Origin: Sipunculus nudus
Lineage: Eukaryota; Annelida; Sipuncula; Golfingiida; Sipunculidae
Direction of reading: 5' to 3'
NCBI GenBank assembly: GCA_026874595.1
Contig: CM049315.1
Coordinates: forward strand, 60,694,889 to 60,758,888
Length of the DNA: 64,000 nucleotides
The notes beneath the pieces are model-generated. The model was not told the origin of the DNA. It worked only from the letters and a program-made list of their open reading frames with translations, and did not search any database. The translations under genes and the position numbers were made by a program. Each line of letters starts with the position of its first letter. Within the stretch, counting starts at the first letter, position 1. Positions 1-12,734 of this stretch are shown piece by piece.

Positions 1-123
1 GTTATTTATGAAGTCTTCATGTATTCGCGGCACATTTGTTTACCTCAGCCTGGTAGTTGCTCCCCCCCCCCCCCCCCTTCTAAAAGGCGAGACAAAATAA
101 AATAGAAAACGAAATCAACCTAC

Positions 124-646
124 CTGTTCGTGTATCTCGTTTTTGTCTTGAATATGGTTTATCATGTTCATTTGGCATGGCTTCCTCAATTATAGATTGT
201 GCTTCTATAGTTTTTACAAATGGCTTATCTAAAGAACTACTTGTGTTTAATGCTTGCGGACCAAATAGCCCGAACTGTTCAACCGTCAGTCGTTTGATCC
301 TTTGCATGGCATAACTAGTATATGTAACTGATTGTACCTGCGGTAAAGCACTGGTTAAATACAAGACGATCACAATTATAATCCCTCTACAGCTCCGCGT
401 CATTTGAAAATTCCACTCTGCTTTGTGTCTAGTCCTCTCTGACTTTCTGCCTGGACACGAACAAGAGGCAGTGGTCTGGGAAGCCATGTTCTCTCCTGTA
501 CATAACCCACGTGTCAGCCTGTGGTCTCCTAAACTCATCTCGTATAAACTTCCTCCTACTGCTTTGAAGACACGTTTAAATTTGCTTTTTGGATATGTTA
601 TATACAATGGCCTTCTTTGGTCCCCTCTGTGTTGTGGTTGTGACAT
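124..646 (-). CDS. candidate first exon of a secreted or membrane protein
   Basis: An open frame on the minus strand ends at a strong splice donor: CAG followed by GTAGGT, with the exon/intron border at 124/123. Two starts are possible. The ATG at 646 gives 174 codons. The ATG at 403 (residue 82) gives a short basic N-terminus (TRSCRG), a hydrophobic run IIIVIVLYLTSAL and a small-residue region, which reads as a signal peptide; I favour this start. Downstream lies RQKR (residues 167-170), a furin-type cleavage site, just before the donor. A signal peptide plus furin site suggests a secreted proprotein, but I recognise no family and the remaining exons would lie outside the window to the left. 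A chance open frame is possible. Confidence 0.4.
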
Positions 647-2230
647 TTATTCGCTAATACTGTATGTGCAGCTAAAAAGACTGTCAAGTCTTCGGTCTTC
701 CAAGAATACGCGTTTCCATTGACGGGATCTGTTTTCGAGGCTTGTTGATTTCTTATGTTTTGGAACCCACGTGACAGGCCTGGTCTACAATAAAAAATAT
801 AGAATTACACAAGAATATAGAATTACACAAGCTTAATAATAACTAAAGCTTCCCACAGCATGGATTCGAGACGAATAGTCCATCAAATGTTAATTCTGTG
901 GGGTTTGTATGAAAAGGGTGTATGATCCGGGTTCCCCAAACTTGCCTTAATGTAGCATTGCACACGTACAGCCAGTGGATGTTCACCTGAACTAAAAATA
1001 TGTCATTATTATTTTCTTAAATGAAATTTGACAAAAATTGACTCGCTCATGGCGCTAAATCTGCTTCTCGAAGCTGTCAAATATATGTATGCAAAATCAA
1101 ACAACCGATACCACCCAGCCAATATTACATAGATCCTAGTTTATAGAAATAATCCAACATAAATTACTATAGGGCCGGGTAAAGTCTGAACAGGTTGTTA
1201 TTAAATATAAGTATTTATACACACGGGTGCCATGCTCACGCCCTGCGTTGTTAACAAGCTGGACCATAATCCAAAACGATAAATGGTGACCCTTCAGTTT
1301 CCCATTCTGGCGAACGTCCTGTGATCACCCGCGACCTTCACTTGCGCCTATATATGCACAAGTATATTTCAATAAACGGTAACTATAACGGGGAGGCGGA
1401 GCGGTGAAGCGGTGAGGGCAGGGCGTGGCTCTGGTCTATACAAAAACTTAAAACGGTCTCCTGGCCACGGACAATACGGGGCCCATCAAAGGTGTCAGCA
1501 ATTTGAGGAGCGGGCATGACTGACCCTTAAGTTTTCATCAGCTCACTACCTCTCAAGGTACAGAGAATTAGTGTTGGATCTCCTGTACACGGCTTAGTGT
1601 ATCGGACGCGCAAGATAGTGGCCGAGATGCTCATCTCGTGGGCACGAAATTTAAAGTCGTGAATTTAAAGCCCTTCGTTTTGAAAACAGCTGTTGTTTAC
1701 AAAGCGTTAACCAACTTCAAATTCGTTTAAATGTATGTTTCATTACTCAATATATGCCTCTGTTCCTACGACAAACGTGTTGATATAAATTTTAAAACGA
1801 CTCTTTCTGATTTGGACTTGGGCTTTCACTGTGTGTATGCGTCATGTGAAAATTTCAGGCACTTAAAAAATATAATAAAATAATCAGTATACGCTGGGCT
1901 TGATACATTGACTTAATTGAAAAAGAAATAATATTGCAATCAATTACCTTTGCAATAAGTGATTTTTTATTCTTTTCATATACATTATTACAAATATTTA
2001 TATATTTTACATTAAAGTTTAAAAGTTAAATGTTACATGTGATTGAAAGTGTCCATTTGGCTTAATTCTTGGTCTTGCAGAAATACATATGTAATCATAT
2101 TAGAAATAAATATTATACTGTCTCAGGGACAGCGAACATCCCCTGTGAATGCATCCCCGCCCCCCACCCCCCCCCCCCCCCACCCCACGGAATTAAATAA
2201 ATAAAAATTGTGCAATTTTCAAATAAACTG
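647..2230. other. AT-rich non-coding stretch
   Basis: No frame, RNA gene or clear mobile-element end was recognised. It ends with a C-rich homopolymer run near 2158-2184, just before the tandem array. Confidence 0.5.
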
Positions 2231-3741
2231 ATGTTACACATTGGCCGTAAAATGTGCAAAACATGTAAAAACGATACATCTAGATCATTAGTGAAACGCT
2301 GCACATTGGATGTAAAAACGATAGATCTAGATCATTAGTGATGACGCTGCACTTTGGATGTAAAAACGATAGATCTAGATCATTAGTGATGACGCTGCAC
2401 TTTGGATGTAAAAACGATAGATCTAGATCATTAGTGATGACGCTGCACTTTGGATGTTCACACGGTACATCTAGATGATTAGTGATGACGCTGCACTTTG
2501 GATGTTAAAACGATACATCTAGATCATTAGTGACTACGCTGTACCTTGGATGTACACACGATACATCTAGAGCGTTAGTGATGACGTTGCACTTTGGATG
2601 TTAAAACGATACATCTAGATCATTAGTGAAACGCTGCACTTTGGATGTAAAAACGATACATCTAGATCATTAGTGATGATGTTGCACTTTGGATGTTAAA
2701 ACGATACATCTAGATCATAAGTGATGACGCTGCACTTTAGATGTTAAAACGATACATCTAGATCATTAGTGATTACGCTGCACTTTGGATGTACACACGA
2801 TACATCTAGATCTTTAGTGATGACGCTGCACTTTGGATTTACACACGATACATCTAGATCTTTAGTGATGACGCTGCACTTTGGATGTTCAAACGATACA
2901 TCTAGATAATAAGTGATGACGCTGCACTTTGGATGTACACACGATACATTTTGATCATTAGTGATGAGTCTGCACTTTGGAGGTACACACGATACATCTA
3001 GATTATTAGTGATGACGCTGCACTTTGGATGTACACACGATACATCTAGATCAATAGTGATGACGCTGCACTTTGAATGTACACACGAAACATCTTGATC
3101 ATTAGTGATGACGCTTCACTTTGGATGTACACATGATACATCTAGAACATTAGTGATGACGCTGCACTTTGGATGTACACACGATACATCTAGATCATTA
3201 TTGATGACGCTGCACCTTGGATGTAAAAACGATACATCTAGATCATTGGTAATGACGCTGCACTTTGGATGTTAATACGATACATCTAGATCATTAGTGA
3301 TGATGCTGCACTTTGGATGTACACACGATAAATCTAGAGCGTTAGTGATGATGCTGCACTTTAGTTTTACACACGATACATCTAGATCTTTAGTGATGAC
3401 GCTGCACTTTGGATGTTCACACGATACATCTAGATCTTTAGTGATGACGATGCACTCTGGATGTTCAAACGTTACATCTAGATTATTAGTGATGACGCTG
3501 CACTTTGGATGTACACATGATACATCTAGAGCATTAGTGATGAAGCTGCACTTTGGATGTACACACGATACATCTAGATCTTTAGTGACGACGCTGCACT
3601 TTGGATGTAAAAACGATACATTTAGATCATTAGTGATGACGCTGGCCTGTTGATGTAAAAACGATACATCTAGTTCATTAGTGATGACGCTGCACTTTCG
3701 ATGTAAAAACGATACATCTTGCCGATTTGTGATGACGCTGT
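2231..3741. repeat. 48-bp tandem repeat array (about 31 copies)
   Basis: The unit contains gatgacgctgcactttggat followed by gtacacacgatacatctaga and tcattagt. The period of 48 is read directly, for example between unit starts at 2340 and 2388. The first copy or two are degenerate; the core is well conserved with scattered substitutions (gtaaaaacg versus gtacacacg). Because 48 is a multiple of three, a 16-residue periodic open frame appears on both strands at about 3272-3751. That is a by-product of the repeat and I do not regard it as a gene. The array abuts the next one with no spacer. Confidence 0.93.
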
Positions 3742-4830
3742 ACTTCACCATGGTTATAACCTGTACTTCATCATGGTTGTTACCTTTAATTCACCATGGT
3801 TATTACCTATACTTCATCATGGTTATTACCCATGCTCCATCTTGGTTATTACCTGTGCTTCATCATGGTTATTACCTGTACTTCATCATGGTTATTACCC
3901 ATGCTCCATCTTGGTTATTACCTGTGCTTCATCATGGTTATTACCTGTACTTCATCATGGTTATAACCTGTACTTCATCATGGTTATTACCTGTACTTCA
4001 CCATGGTTATTTACTGTACTTCATCATGGTTATTACCTGTACTTCATCATGGTTATTACCTGTACTTCACCATGGTTATTTACTGTACTTCATCATGGTT
4101 ATTACCTGTACTTCATCATGGTTATTACCCATGCTCCATCTTGGTTATTACCTGTGCTTCATCATGGTTATTACCTGTACTTCATCATGGTTATTACCCA
4201 TGCTCCATCTTGGTTATTACCTGTACTTCACCATGGTTATTTACTGTACTTCATCTTGGTTATTACCTGTACTTCACCATGGTTATTACTTGTGCTTCAT
4301 CATGGTTATTACCTGTACTTCACCATGGTTATTACCGGTGCTTCATCAGGGTTATTACCTGTACTTCACCATGGTTATTACCTAAAGTTCATCATGGTTA
4401 TTACCTGTACTTCACCATGGTTATTACCGGTGCTTCATCATGGTTATTACCTGTACTTCATAATGGTTATTACCTGAACTTCATCATGGTTATTACCTGT
4501 GCTTTACCATGGTTATTACCTGTACTTCACCATGGTTATTACTTGTGCTTCATCATGGTTATTACCTGTACGTCATCATGGTTATTACCTGTGCTTTACC
4601 ATGGTTATTACCTGTACTTCACCATGGTTATTACTTGTGCTTCATCATGGTTATTACTTGTGCTTCATCATGGTTATTACCTGAACTTCATCATGGTTAT
4701 TACCTGTGCTTTACCATGGTTATTACCTGTACTTAACCATGGTTATTACTTGTGCCTCATCATGGTTATTACCTGTACTTCACCATAGTTATAACCTGTA
4801 CTTCATCATAGTTATTACCTGTACTTCCCC
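3742..4830. repeat. 23-bp tandem repeat array (about 47 copies)
   Basis: The unit is cttcatcatggttattacct plus gta, 23 bp (for example 3858 to 3881). Main variants are ttcaccatgg and the longer-spaced catgctccatcttgg, which recur in blocks and give a higher-order pattern. Since 23 is not divisible by three and the unit has no stop on the plus strand, all three plus frames stay open and encode a 23-residue periodic peptide. These overlapping frames (3681-4385, 3719-4477, 4003-4788) have no non-repeat portion and are judged not to be genes. Confidence 0.93.
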
Positions 4831-5490
4831 AATGGGATTCTATGGATTTAAAAAAAAAGCCACATGGTTTCCTTAAAGCCAACAATTCACCTACCTTTAT
4901 CTACAGAATTTGTGATTTCCGTGATATGCATATATATTAATGAAATATAGAAACTTCCTGTTAAGAAAGGTGACTGATATATGAGCCTGTTTATCTACAA
5001 GATGTTAGTGAACACAGCAATGTTGACAAACAGAAAAACCATGTAACCTGAGATGATTGGTTGCTAATGTGCGGAAGTTTAGATATAACTATTATATATT
5101 ATAGTTGCAAAACGGCTTTTGCAAAACTCTGGTTGATTTGACTTGCTGCAATATGTCCTTAAATCTATTTTAATAATTTTGACGGGCCCCCACATGTAAT
5201 AAATATTTAGATATAAACAAAACAGTCCGCGTGTGGTAGAATTTCCCTTTTTTTGGCCTATTATTATAACAGATTCATGGGATTATTTTAACTAGATGTG
5301 GTCGGACAATGGTTTTCAGAGGGCCCCGCATTTCTGCTAGTAATGGACTAGTTTACATATGAGTAAAAAGTTTAGTTTATAGTTTTAAAATATGACAAAC
5401 AGAAACAGGTTTTCATCAATGTGCAGGAGGGAACAAAAATCCTACTAGTTCAGATCTTATTAAAAATGAAGATACTTTTTAAATAATGTG
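4831..5490. other. AT-rich non-coding stretch
   Basis: No gene or repeat border recognised; short AT runs only. Confidence 0.5.
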
Positions 5491-5494
5491 TGCA

Positions 5495-5800
5495 ATACAA
5501 AATCACCGATTGTACTCTGGTAGCCATATTTGATTTTCAGCACCATAGGCACCAATCATTCCTGTGAATTTTGAAAAAGATGAAAGGTATTCTGTTTGTG
5601 AAAATGTTTCCGACAGAAAATCTCCGATTGTGCTCTGGCGGCCATATTGGAATTCCGACATGTCTGTGATGTGACGGGGACGGAGTCCTTATAGGATCCA
5701 GTCATCCCTGTGAATATGAGAAAGATCAAGCATGTTCTTATTGAAATATCGTGCGAGAGAAAATCACCGATCGTGTTCCGACAGCCTAGTGAATAATAAT
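5495..5800. repeat. degenerate tandem repeat, about 115-140 bp unit, three copies
   Basis: Related segments start near 5501, 5617 and 5759. Each begins aaaatcaccgat-like, followed by a tgtgctctggcggccatatt-like block, with cctgtgaat and gaaaaagat blocks between. Confidence 0.6.
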
Positions 5801-5915
5801 GTCTTACCTGGCACGTAATTCATATGAGACAAATAATTCAAAATATGGCCAAACATTTCACAATGACTGCGATATATTCAGCACTGGAGAACAGAGATAT
5901 GGCAATTCCAGCTGA

Positions 5916-5963
5916 TGACGTCAGTCAATTCGACTTCATACGTCATCGACCTCTGTGACGTCA
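5916..5963. promoter_or_regulatory. cluster of cAMP-response elements
   Basis: Two perfect palindromic TGACGTCA sites lie at 5916-5923 and 5956-5963, exactly 40 bp apart. A near-match, TACGTCAT (5939-5946), sits between them. CREB/ATF proteins bind this octamer. No start site or gene is visible next to it, so function is inferred from motif density only. Confidence 0.45.
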
Positions 5964-6037
5964 CTATTGTCTAGTAAAGAGCTCTTACAACCATGGGAGC
6001 ACATTGGCATAATAAGGTTAAAAAGGCGGGCATAAGG

Positions 6038-7697
6038 CAGTGGCGGATCCAGAGGGGGAGCTTTCGGGGCTGAAGCCCCCTCCCCCCCCCCCCGTAAACC
6101 ACTGTTATAGGCCTTTTTATCAGAGAAATATGTATATATATTCGTTATGTCCTTATGTCATTTGCATTATTTTTATTTATAATTGCCATATAGCATTTAA
6201 CAAACGACCAATTCAACAACATCAAAATACTGGGGAAAAAATGGAACTTAAACTTTAATGCGTGTGTCTGTGCAATGCCCATATCTATGTATATTTTAGA
6301 AGAATAAATTGGAATACCCACAATGGATGCAGACATTAACATTTCTATCCAAATTAATTTTACTCCGTTCACGTAGAATGTTGCAGCTTCTTAAGGCTTC
6401 TACAACGACTTCTTCTTGAACGACAATTTTTCGATTGGCCTTGTTTTGGGAAAAACATGCAATCTTGATCGATTTCAACTGAATGATATTGTATTATCGT
6501 TCAGGTAAACAGTAAGCAGTGGATGTATATGCATGGTTTTTTTTATGATTGCAGAATTAAGCTCTGTATACGTGCTGGCTCTTCATTAATAATATGTAAA
6601 TGATTAATGACTAAGATTGGGGCTGTATATATCCGTTTGAAACTTCGTAGTCGAACACTTTGTTGGACGTATATGGTGAAAAGATCAACTTTTCAAAATG
6701 TGACAGGAAAATTAAATGTTATACCCACAGCATTAATTTATGAATATTTCTTATCGATCAGCAATGCAGTTATCGATGGTGCATAAATATGTACTAGATA
6801 ACACATGCATGCTTTATAATACATCAAGATGTACACGCCAGAGATCAAATTTACCGTAAGCTGATAAGCTCTTTAATGTAGTAACCGTACACAGGGAAGA
6901 GTAATTCAAGCTACTGGTTATTCAAAATAATCTCGAATGAGTAAAATCAACTTGAAATTCAGTTCGAGTATATAACTAATTATAATGGGGTTTCGGTTGG
7001 CCTCACATTAATATTTACATAATTCAATGGAGTTTATTACTTTTGAATGTTTATGTTTGCCTTTATTTTATGGATGGGTAAACTTGGTTTTGATATAATA
7101 GAGGAATGCTTACATATGCGTCCTTTCGTGTTCTCGGTTCTAATTTTCCACTCTTTTGATATGATCACAAATGATAATTGAAAGGGCATATAGGCTATGG
7201 GGTTGGGTATATAATCGCTCCCCCCCCCCCCCCCCAACTCAAGGTCTAAAAATATGCGAATACTATGAAGTTATATGCAAATTTGCAACAAAAAAAGGTC
7301 TTTTCGTACATAAGGATCACGATGTGATTTTTTTGTTCATGTGTATGCACTGGTATTTGTGTAATTTTACCCAACTAAAGAGCAGCTGTCATAAGTTATA
7401 TACATGCATGCGTGTTTTTACAGATTTATATATTTCATCAAGCCTGCATTTGTAACACATACTGGAGGTTATCTTAATCAAGAAAATGTTACTTCTCTAT
7501 TATATATTGCGCAAAATTATTTATCTGTTATGCTTTTTGTAATTAATTTTGTATTTCCATTGTACAGGAGTATACAACGGATGAATGAGTTTGCAAGTTC
7601 TTCCGAAAAAATAACCAATAATAATAATATGAAAATTTTTACTTTTGAGTCTACATTTATGTTTCGTAAAAACATTGCCCATGTTTTAACACGTCTA

Positions 7698-7771
<74 letters not shown>

Positions 7772-7857
7772 TATAATTTGCACTTTATCTATATCAAATT
7801 AAACCAGGTTCTGATTCTACCCCCCCCCCTTGTTGAAAAATCCTGGATCCGCCCCTG
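6038..7857. mobile_element. hAT-like non-autonomous DNA transposon, 5-bp target duplication
   Basis: The left end CAGTGGCGGATCCAGAG and the reverse complement of the right end, CAGGGGCGGATCCAGGA, form an imperfect 17-bp terminal inverted repeat. The element is flanked on both sides by TAAGG, a perfect 5-bp target duplication. Poly-C runs lie just inside both ends (about 6080 and 7822), and a long (TA)n tract lies near the right end. No transposase frame remains. The CAGnGGCGGAT end is hAT-like; hAT elements usually give 8-bp duplications, so the 5-bp size suggests a divergent subgroup. A second long copy lies at 19559-22189. Confidence 0.8.
7703..7773. repeat. (TA)n microsatellite
   Basis: Nearly pure TA dinucleotide run within the right part of the hAT-like element. 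Confidence 0.95.
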
Positions 7858-7869
7858 TAAGGGGATGGC

Positions 7870-8071
7870 TTATTTTGACCTTGGAGCACCTGGACCAGGC
7901 GGCCCTGCCGGCGCCTCAACCCCCGCGTACACGCGCCTCAGACGGAGTACAACTCCGTCTGTCATGCATCTCCATACGTTCCGCATCCAGGGAGCGAATG
8001 ATATCCATTTATTATCTGCAGGCCGGTCTGTTGAATAGGAAGGTCTACACATGACGTTCGGGAAATCATTT
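7870..8071 (-). CDS. weak candidate internal exon, GC-rich
   Basis: A GC-rich island immediately beside the transposon is open on the minus strand. It could start after an acceptor-like ccttttgttttag (exon from 8071) and read through NDFPNVMCRPSYSTDR to a Gly/Pro-rich end (PAGPPGPGAP) with a weak donor AAG|GTCAAA. The Gly-Pro run is faintly collagen-like but not a clean Gly-X-Y repeat. A perfect 10-bp hairpin (7939-7961) lies inside. The other strand is also open, so coding status is uncertain. Confidence 0.2.
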
Positions 8072-8159
8072 CTAAAACAAAAGGCCAATTTAAAATTCCA
8101 AGGGGGTAGGGTAAGGGGGTGTGGGGGGATGCGAACCATGCAAGATTATGCTGCACCAA

Positions 8160-9900
8160 ATTTGAAAAGATGCATGGTCTTTACATACACTTATGTATGC
8201 GAGACAATTTTTATACTTTTCCACTAATACGTATAAAACCAAAGGTTAAACTTTATAGAATCTTGAATTCCATTCAATAAAAAGATAAAACTAAGTTGGC
8301 TGCCCAGTGTTCATATTTTTGTGTTTGCAGGCCTATGTATACATCTATATGCATCGTTATTAAATTCAGTGCCATAGTCAGTAAATGGAATACATGTACA
8401 CACACACACACACATATATATATTTATATATAAACACCCTCCGTAGTTTCACCCAATTAATCGGTGGCTTTCATACGTTTACAGAGGTGAATTTTTCCAG
8501 ATGTTTTGGGTCGAATTGTGGTCGCATTACGCTTTACAATCACAGGTGAAGGTTTATTATAAATTTATAAGTTTCCTTCAATCATATTTATAAATTGTTC
8601 AGTATCTTGGCCAACCCAACCCCTTAATTACAATAGCCTACTGTGAATATGATCGAGGGTGAAATTAAGCTTGAATATATATTTTTTTTAATATTGAACT
8701 CGGGAGGAGCCAGCCAGTTTTTGGTTGTTTGCAGATATACAAGTAATTAGATCGAATAAATGATGAAAAGTGCATGGCAAGCAGGACCGAAGGGCATAAC
8801 ATTATTAAGACGCATACATTAGTCCCCTAAAATTAAAAGTTTCCATATGTCAATCTTTTTAGGCAGGAGAAGTCCGGGTATATATAATGTTAAAAGCAGG
8901 GTTCAACAATCGAGCAGAAAAGCACCACTTGCTTGAGGACAAGTAAAAAACTGAAAACTTTATAAAGAATACCTCACATAAAATCAGAAGTCCTTACAAT
9001 TTAGTTACATTTATTCATTGATTCATTGATATTTATTCATTGATATTCTATATAGCTATTTTAAATACCGATTCACCAGGAATTCTGATTCGTGTGAAAT
9101 CGCTTTATGAAATCCAATCACTGGAAGTTACAAATTGTTGTTAGATGCATGAGAATCCAAATCATTATTTGCTTTATGTATTCCCTCGTCGGTAAACAGA
9201 AATAAAATCGATGAAACCCCTTTTTTCTTTTATAATCAAAATGTAACATCACAATGGATTCAAAGGCAAAAATTATACTATGATATAATTAAGATTTTTT
9301 TTTAAAATAATACGGACGAGTCTAAATCATTTTATTAAACAAGGGCATGCCGTATTATATGTAAGTTGATACGTCACTGCGTGAGCTTGTTTTCGTCATA
9401 TATAGTTTTATTAGCCTCGGGAGACTGTAATAAATATCCAGAATAGTGTCTAGTAAAGAAAAGAGCCCAAAAGTTACTACTTTAAATATAGGTGAAGCAG
9501 GTCAATTTTCCGACTGCATCTTTACATCTATATGAAAGAAAATGATGGAATAAAGTTCCCTCTATAAACACAATAAAACATACGTGCGTATATATAATAT
9601 TATACAATATAATATAATATGATTTAATATATTATAAAATAATATAGTATATAATATATTATATATAGGCCTATATATGTATATTCTTTGTGTGCACGTT
9701 AAAAAACGGTCTTGGTTAATAATCCGAAAAATGCTTGAATGCACCACCCCGTGCAAGACCACGCTTCGCCCCTGAATTCACACATTGCGTACCCTTAAGT
9801 TGGGCATCAGGGAAGGTATTTTTGGGCCAAATACTGAAAACGAGATGACATTTTTTTAATTATTCAAATTGTTCACGGAGGTATCAGAAAAAATAAATGA
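8160..9900. other. AT-rich non-coding stretch
   Basis: A short (CA)n/(TA)n run lies at about 8398-8425, and an ATAAT-type AT-rich patch at 9590-9670. No gene, RNA or element border recognised. Confidence 0.5.
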
Positions 9901-11800
9901 TGACACTTACATTGAGAATTTAATCTCTCCCACGTGACCCGCTGCCAGGGCCCGGCAAACGCCAGCCCTACCATACATTAGTCGCGAATTCCATAAGCCG
10001 CTGGACGGATTCTCTCCACGTTTTACGCATGTACCTAGTGGCGCCACCTATATTTCCGACTTTATTCTTTTGTTTTCAGCACCGTTATTTAAGTACGGTA
10101 TGTAATGCTCAATAAAGAGTATCGGGCACATTTAGTGAAACTGAAATAACTTCAGCTGAAGGGCATGAATTTTACAATCACTTCCCTTGAAATAAGTCTT
10201 CAGCTCGATCGTTAGTACCACAATCAAGGTAATCAAACCCCGTCATAGTGTACACCTTCAGGTGTAATAATCAGTTACATCGTGTTACCTACTGGAAGGC
10301 CACTGTAATCAATTCTTTCTCTTATTAGGAGATGTGAAATCATGAGGGGTGGACAGACGAACGAACGCCCGAATACCGGCGGGACCTTAATTAAAAATTA
10401 ATAATTAAAAAACTTCATCATGATTGTCTAAATTTGCAATTCAGCACAGCTACAAAATTAGGAAGTTACACATACAAAAGTAATATAGAAAACGTCGCCA
10501 CAAGCGTGGGGAAATAAAAAGAGACGTGAAACATGGACTTTTACCTACAATCTGGAAAGTCGTTTTCGAATAAATAATTATTATAACAGTAAAATCAATT
10601 ATTCCTATGATGTTAAGCCGTGTTATTCTATCTCAGTTCAGTTTAAAAAAATAAATGAAAGGTAAAGCCTTTCCGAGATTTATATATATATACCTGACGA
10701 TGCATGGATACTGTGTTACCCGAAAGCTCGGACCATTAAAGCACGTTATTCTACAGAAAGGCGTCATCATTTATTTATTTTCGCAGTAAAATCAATAATA
10801 TATTGCGTAGAGATATTCGGTTGATTCAGTATTTTAATAATGGCTTGATTTTCCCTGGATGACAAGGAATAAAGACTCACATCTTCATAAAGTTACTCTT
10901 ACGATCAACATGTCGTATAGTTCTAAGTATATACAGCGGTACCCTTTTACACATTTATTTTATAGATACTCATTATTCCCTGTCTGTTCGCAGTGGCGTA
11001 TCTATAGCGTTTGTGCGGTCAATATATGGTCAATTTTCTTCGTTATAGATGTATTTTTAGAGATATCATGTAATTCACTTAAAGGACATCTTTCGCTCAC
11101 CACAGTAGGAAAATTCCTTCATGCTAATGAAAACCAAAAGATCACTCTGACTTACTTCAAACGAGATGTTCATTACGCAGTTCAAGGGGAAAGGATAATC
11201 CATAACTAGTGTGAATACCATTATATTGCAGATTTCACATATAATGTAGTAACGTAATTTTTCGTGTACACACGATTTGTGATTTAATTAAAACTAGTCA
11301 TGGTAAGACCGTAAGCCCCTATTTGGTATGAGTAACATATTATGGAATTCAGAAACTGAACACAAACATTTTGTAGCATATAATTCAACCTCTTTGTAAT
11401 CGGAAATATATATATATATATACACACACACCAAATACAACAGGTAGAAGGTTATATCATGAGATATATGAGCATATCATTTTATTTTTATTTATATAAA
11501 ACGTGAAATATTTGAATAAATTATGAAAAAATTTTATAAAAGGTTGTATTATCCCCATAGTAACGAATCATCCTTTAATTCAGGACAATATCTAAATATT
11601 TTTCTGCACCGAGTGCAATTTCTTTTTAAAATTAGTTATTTGCCTCTACACTTCGTGCAGTTTTATTTTAGAACTAATGATCATTCAGTGATCATTAAAG
11701 AATCGTTTCAAATTCCAGTTAATTGTTCCAACATAGATGGCATAACATTGTTCTTCATTGAAAACGTTTCACAAATATACTAGTATATAACAATGGGCGG
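9901..11800. other. non-coding stretch with no recognised gene
   Basis: Mostly AT-rich. A slightly GC-richer patch at 9930-10050 has no supported exon. At 10694 the strings CTGACGA and GAAA occur in hammerhead-like spacing beside a (TA)n run, but the flanking stems do not form. The frames at 10859-11209 and 11523-11783 have no recognisable domain. Confidence 0.45.
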
Positions 11801-11804
11801 TGGG

Positions 11805-11836
<32 letters not shown>

Positions 11837-11910
11837 TAAATATATATATATATATTATATATATATATATATTATCATTATTATTATTATCATTATTATT
11901 ATTATTATTA
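11805..11910. repeat. (TA)n and (ATT)n microsatellite
   Basis: A TA run grading into an ATT/ATC trinucleotide run. Confidence 0.95.
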
Positions 11911-11929
11911 CAGGTGTCTCTTTCATTTA

Positions 11930-12640
11930 ATGCATCAGTCCTGCATGTGTCTGTGTAGCGTTAGCATTGTCCGTTGCCATCGGGACGCGCGGGCTTGGCC
12001 GGACCACGAGTGGGGTCTGACGTGTAGAAACACAGAGCTTATGCTAATCTGGAACTTTCTGGGCTGGTCGCGCTCTATGAGCGCGTGTCTTGTTGCTTGC
12101 CGGAATCAAAGATTTCGGCAAGCATATTGGTCAGTTGCGTATGTCTGTTTGTCTGTCTGTCTGTCTGTTTGTTTGTCATCACTCTCCTGGCCACAATTTC
12201 GCCACAATCACCTTGAAACTTTCAGGGATGATGGACAAACAAAATTCTAGGTGCCCTATTGTTTTTGGTCAGAATAAGTTAAAGGTCTAGGTCAAGGTCA
12301 TCAAAACTTCTCAAAACGGTTTTTTCTTCATATCTTTGTGACTATTAGTCGTATCTACTTCAACAATAGCTCATTTTAATCGTCATTCCAAGGCCTGTCA
12401 TCTGGTGTGTAGCTGACTCAAATTTGCCGTAACCATGGTTACAAATTTTGGGGGAAAAGTCATGATATTCGAAATTAAGGGGTCTTATTTTTCTAACTTT
12501 GTCAGTTTTAAAGCTAGAGAGACCTAGTTTTTTGTATCAGGTAGCATTCAACTAGTACTACAAGATTTTATTACAAGTCTTGCAGTATCTCGTTAAATAT
12601 CTCGTGAATAGAGATATTTCGAGATTTCATTCATCTTGCG
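11930..12640. repeat. dispersed repeat leading into the 330-bp array
   Basis: Contains a tgtctgtctgtc run near 12145-12172 and the nuclear-receptor half-site string aggtctaggtcaaggtca near 12284. A gtcatctggtg block (about 12398) resembles part of the following array unit, so this looks like the diverged leading portion of the same repeat. Confidence 0.45.
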
Positions 12641-12734
12641 CCAAAGGCCACATTATTTCAGGAATCTTTTTGAAACTGAAATATCCTAAGTCCTACACTA
12701 GTATCTCGAAATGGTTTTTTTCATTTTTTGAATA

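Noticed and set aside
2231-3741. Possible CRISPR array
   Set aside because: Units are directly adjacent without unique spacers, and the DNA is eukaryotic.
3272-4788. Long overlapping open frames encoding periodic peptides
   Set aside because: They are entirely explained by the 48-bp and 23-bp tandem units having no stop; no non-repeat sequence, start context or domain.
10694-10730. Hammerhead-like core (CTGACGA ... GAAA) beside a TA run
   Set aside because: Stem II is mismatched near the core and neither stem III nor stem I can be formed by flanking bases.
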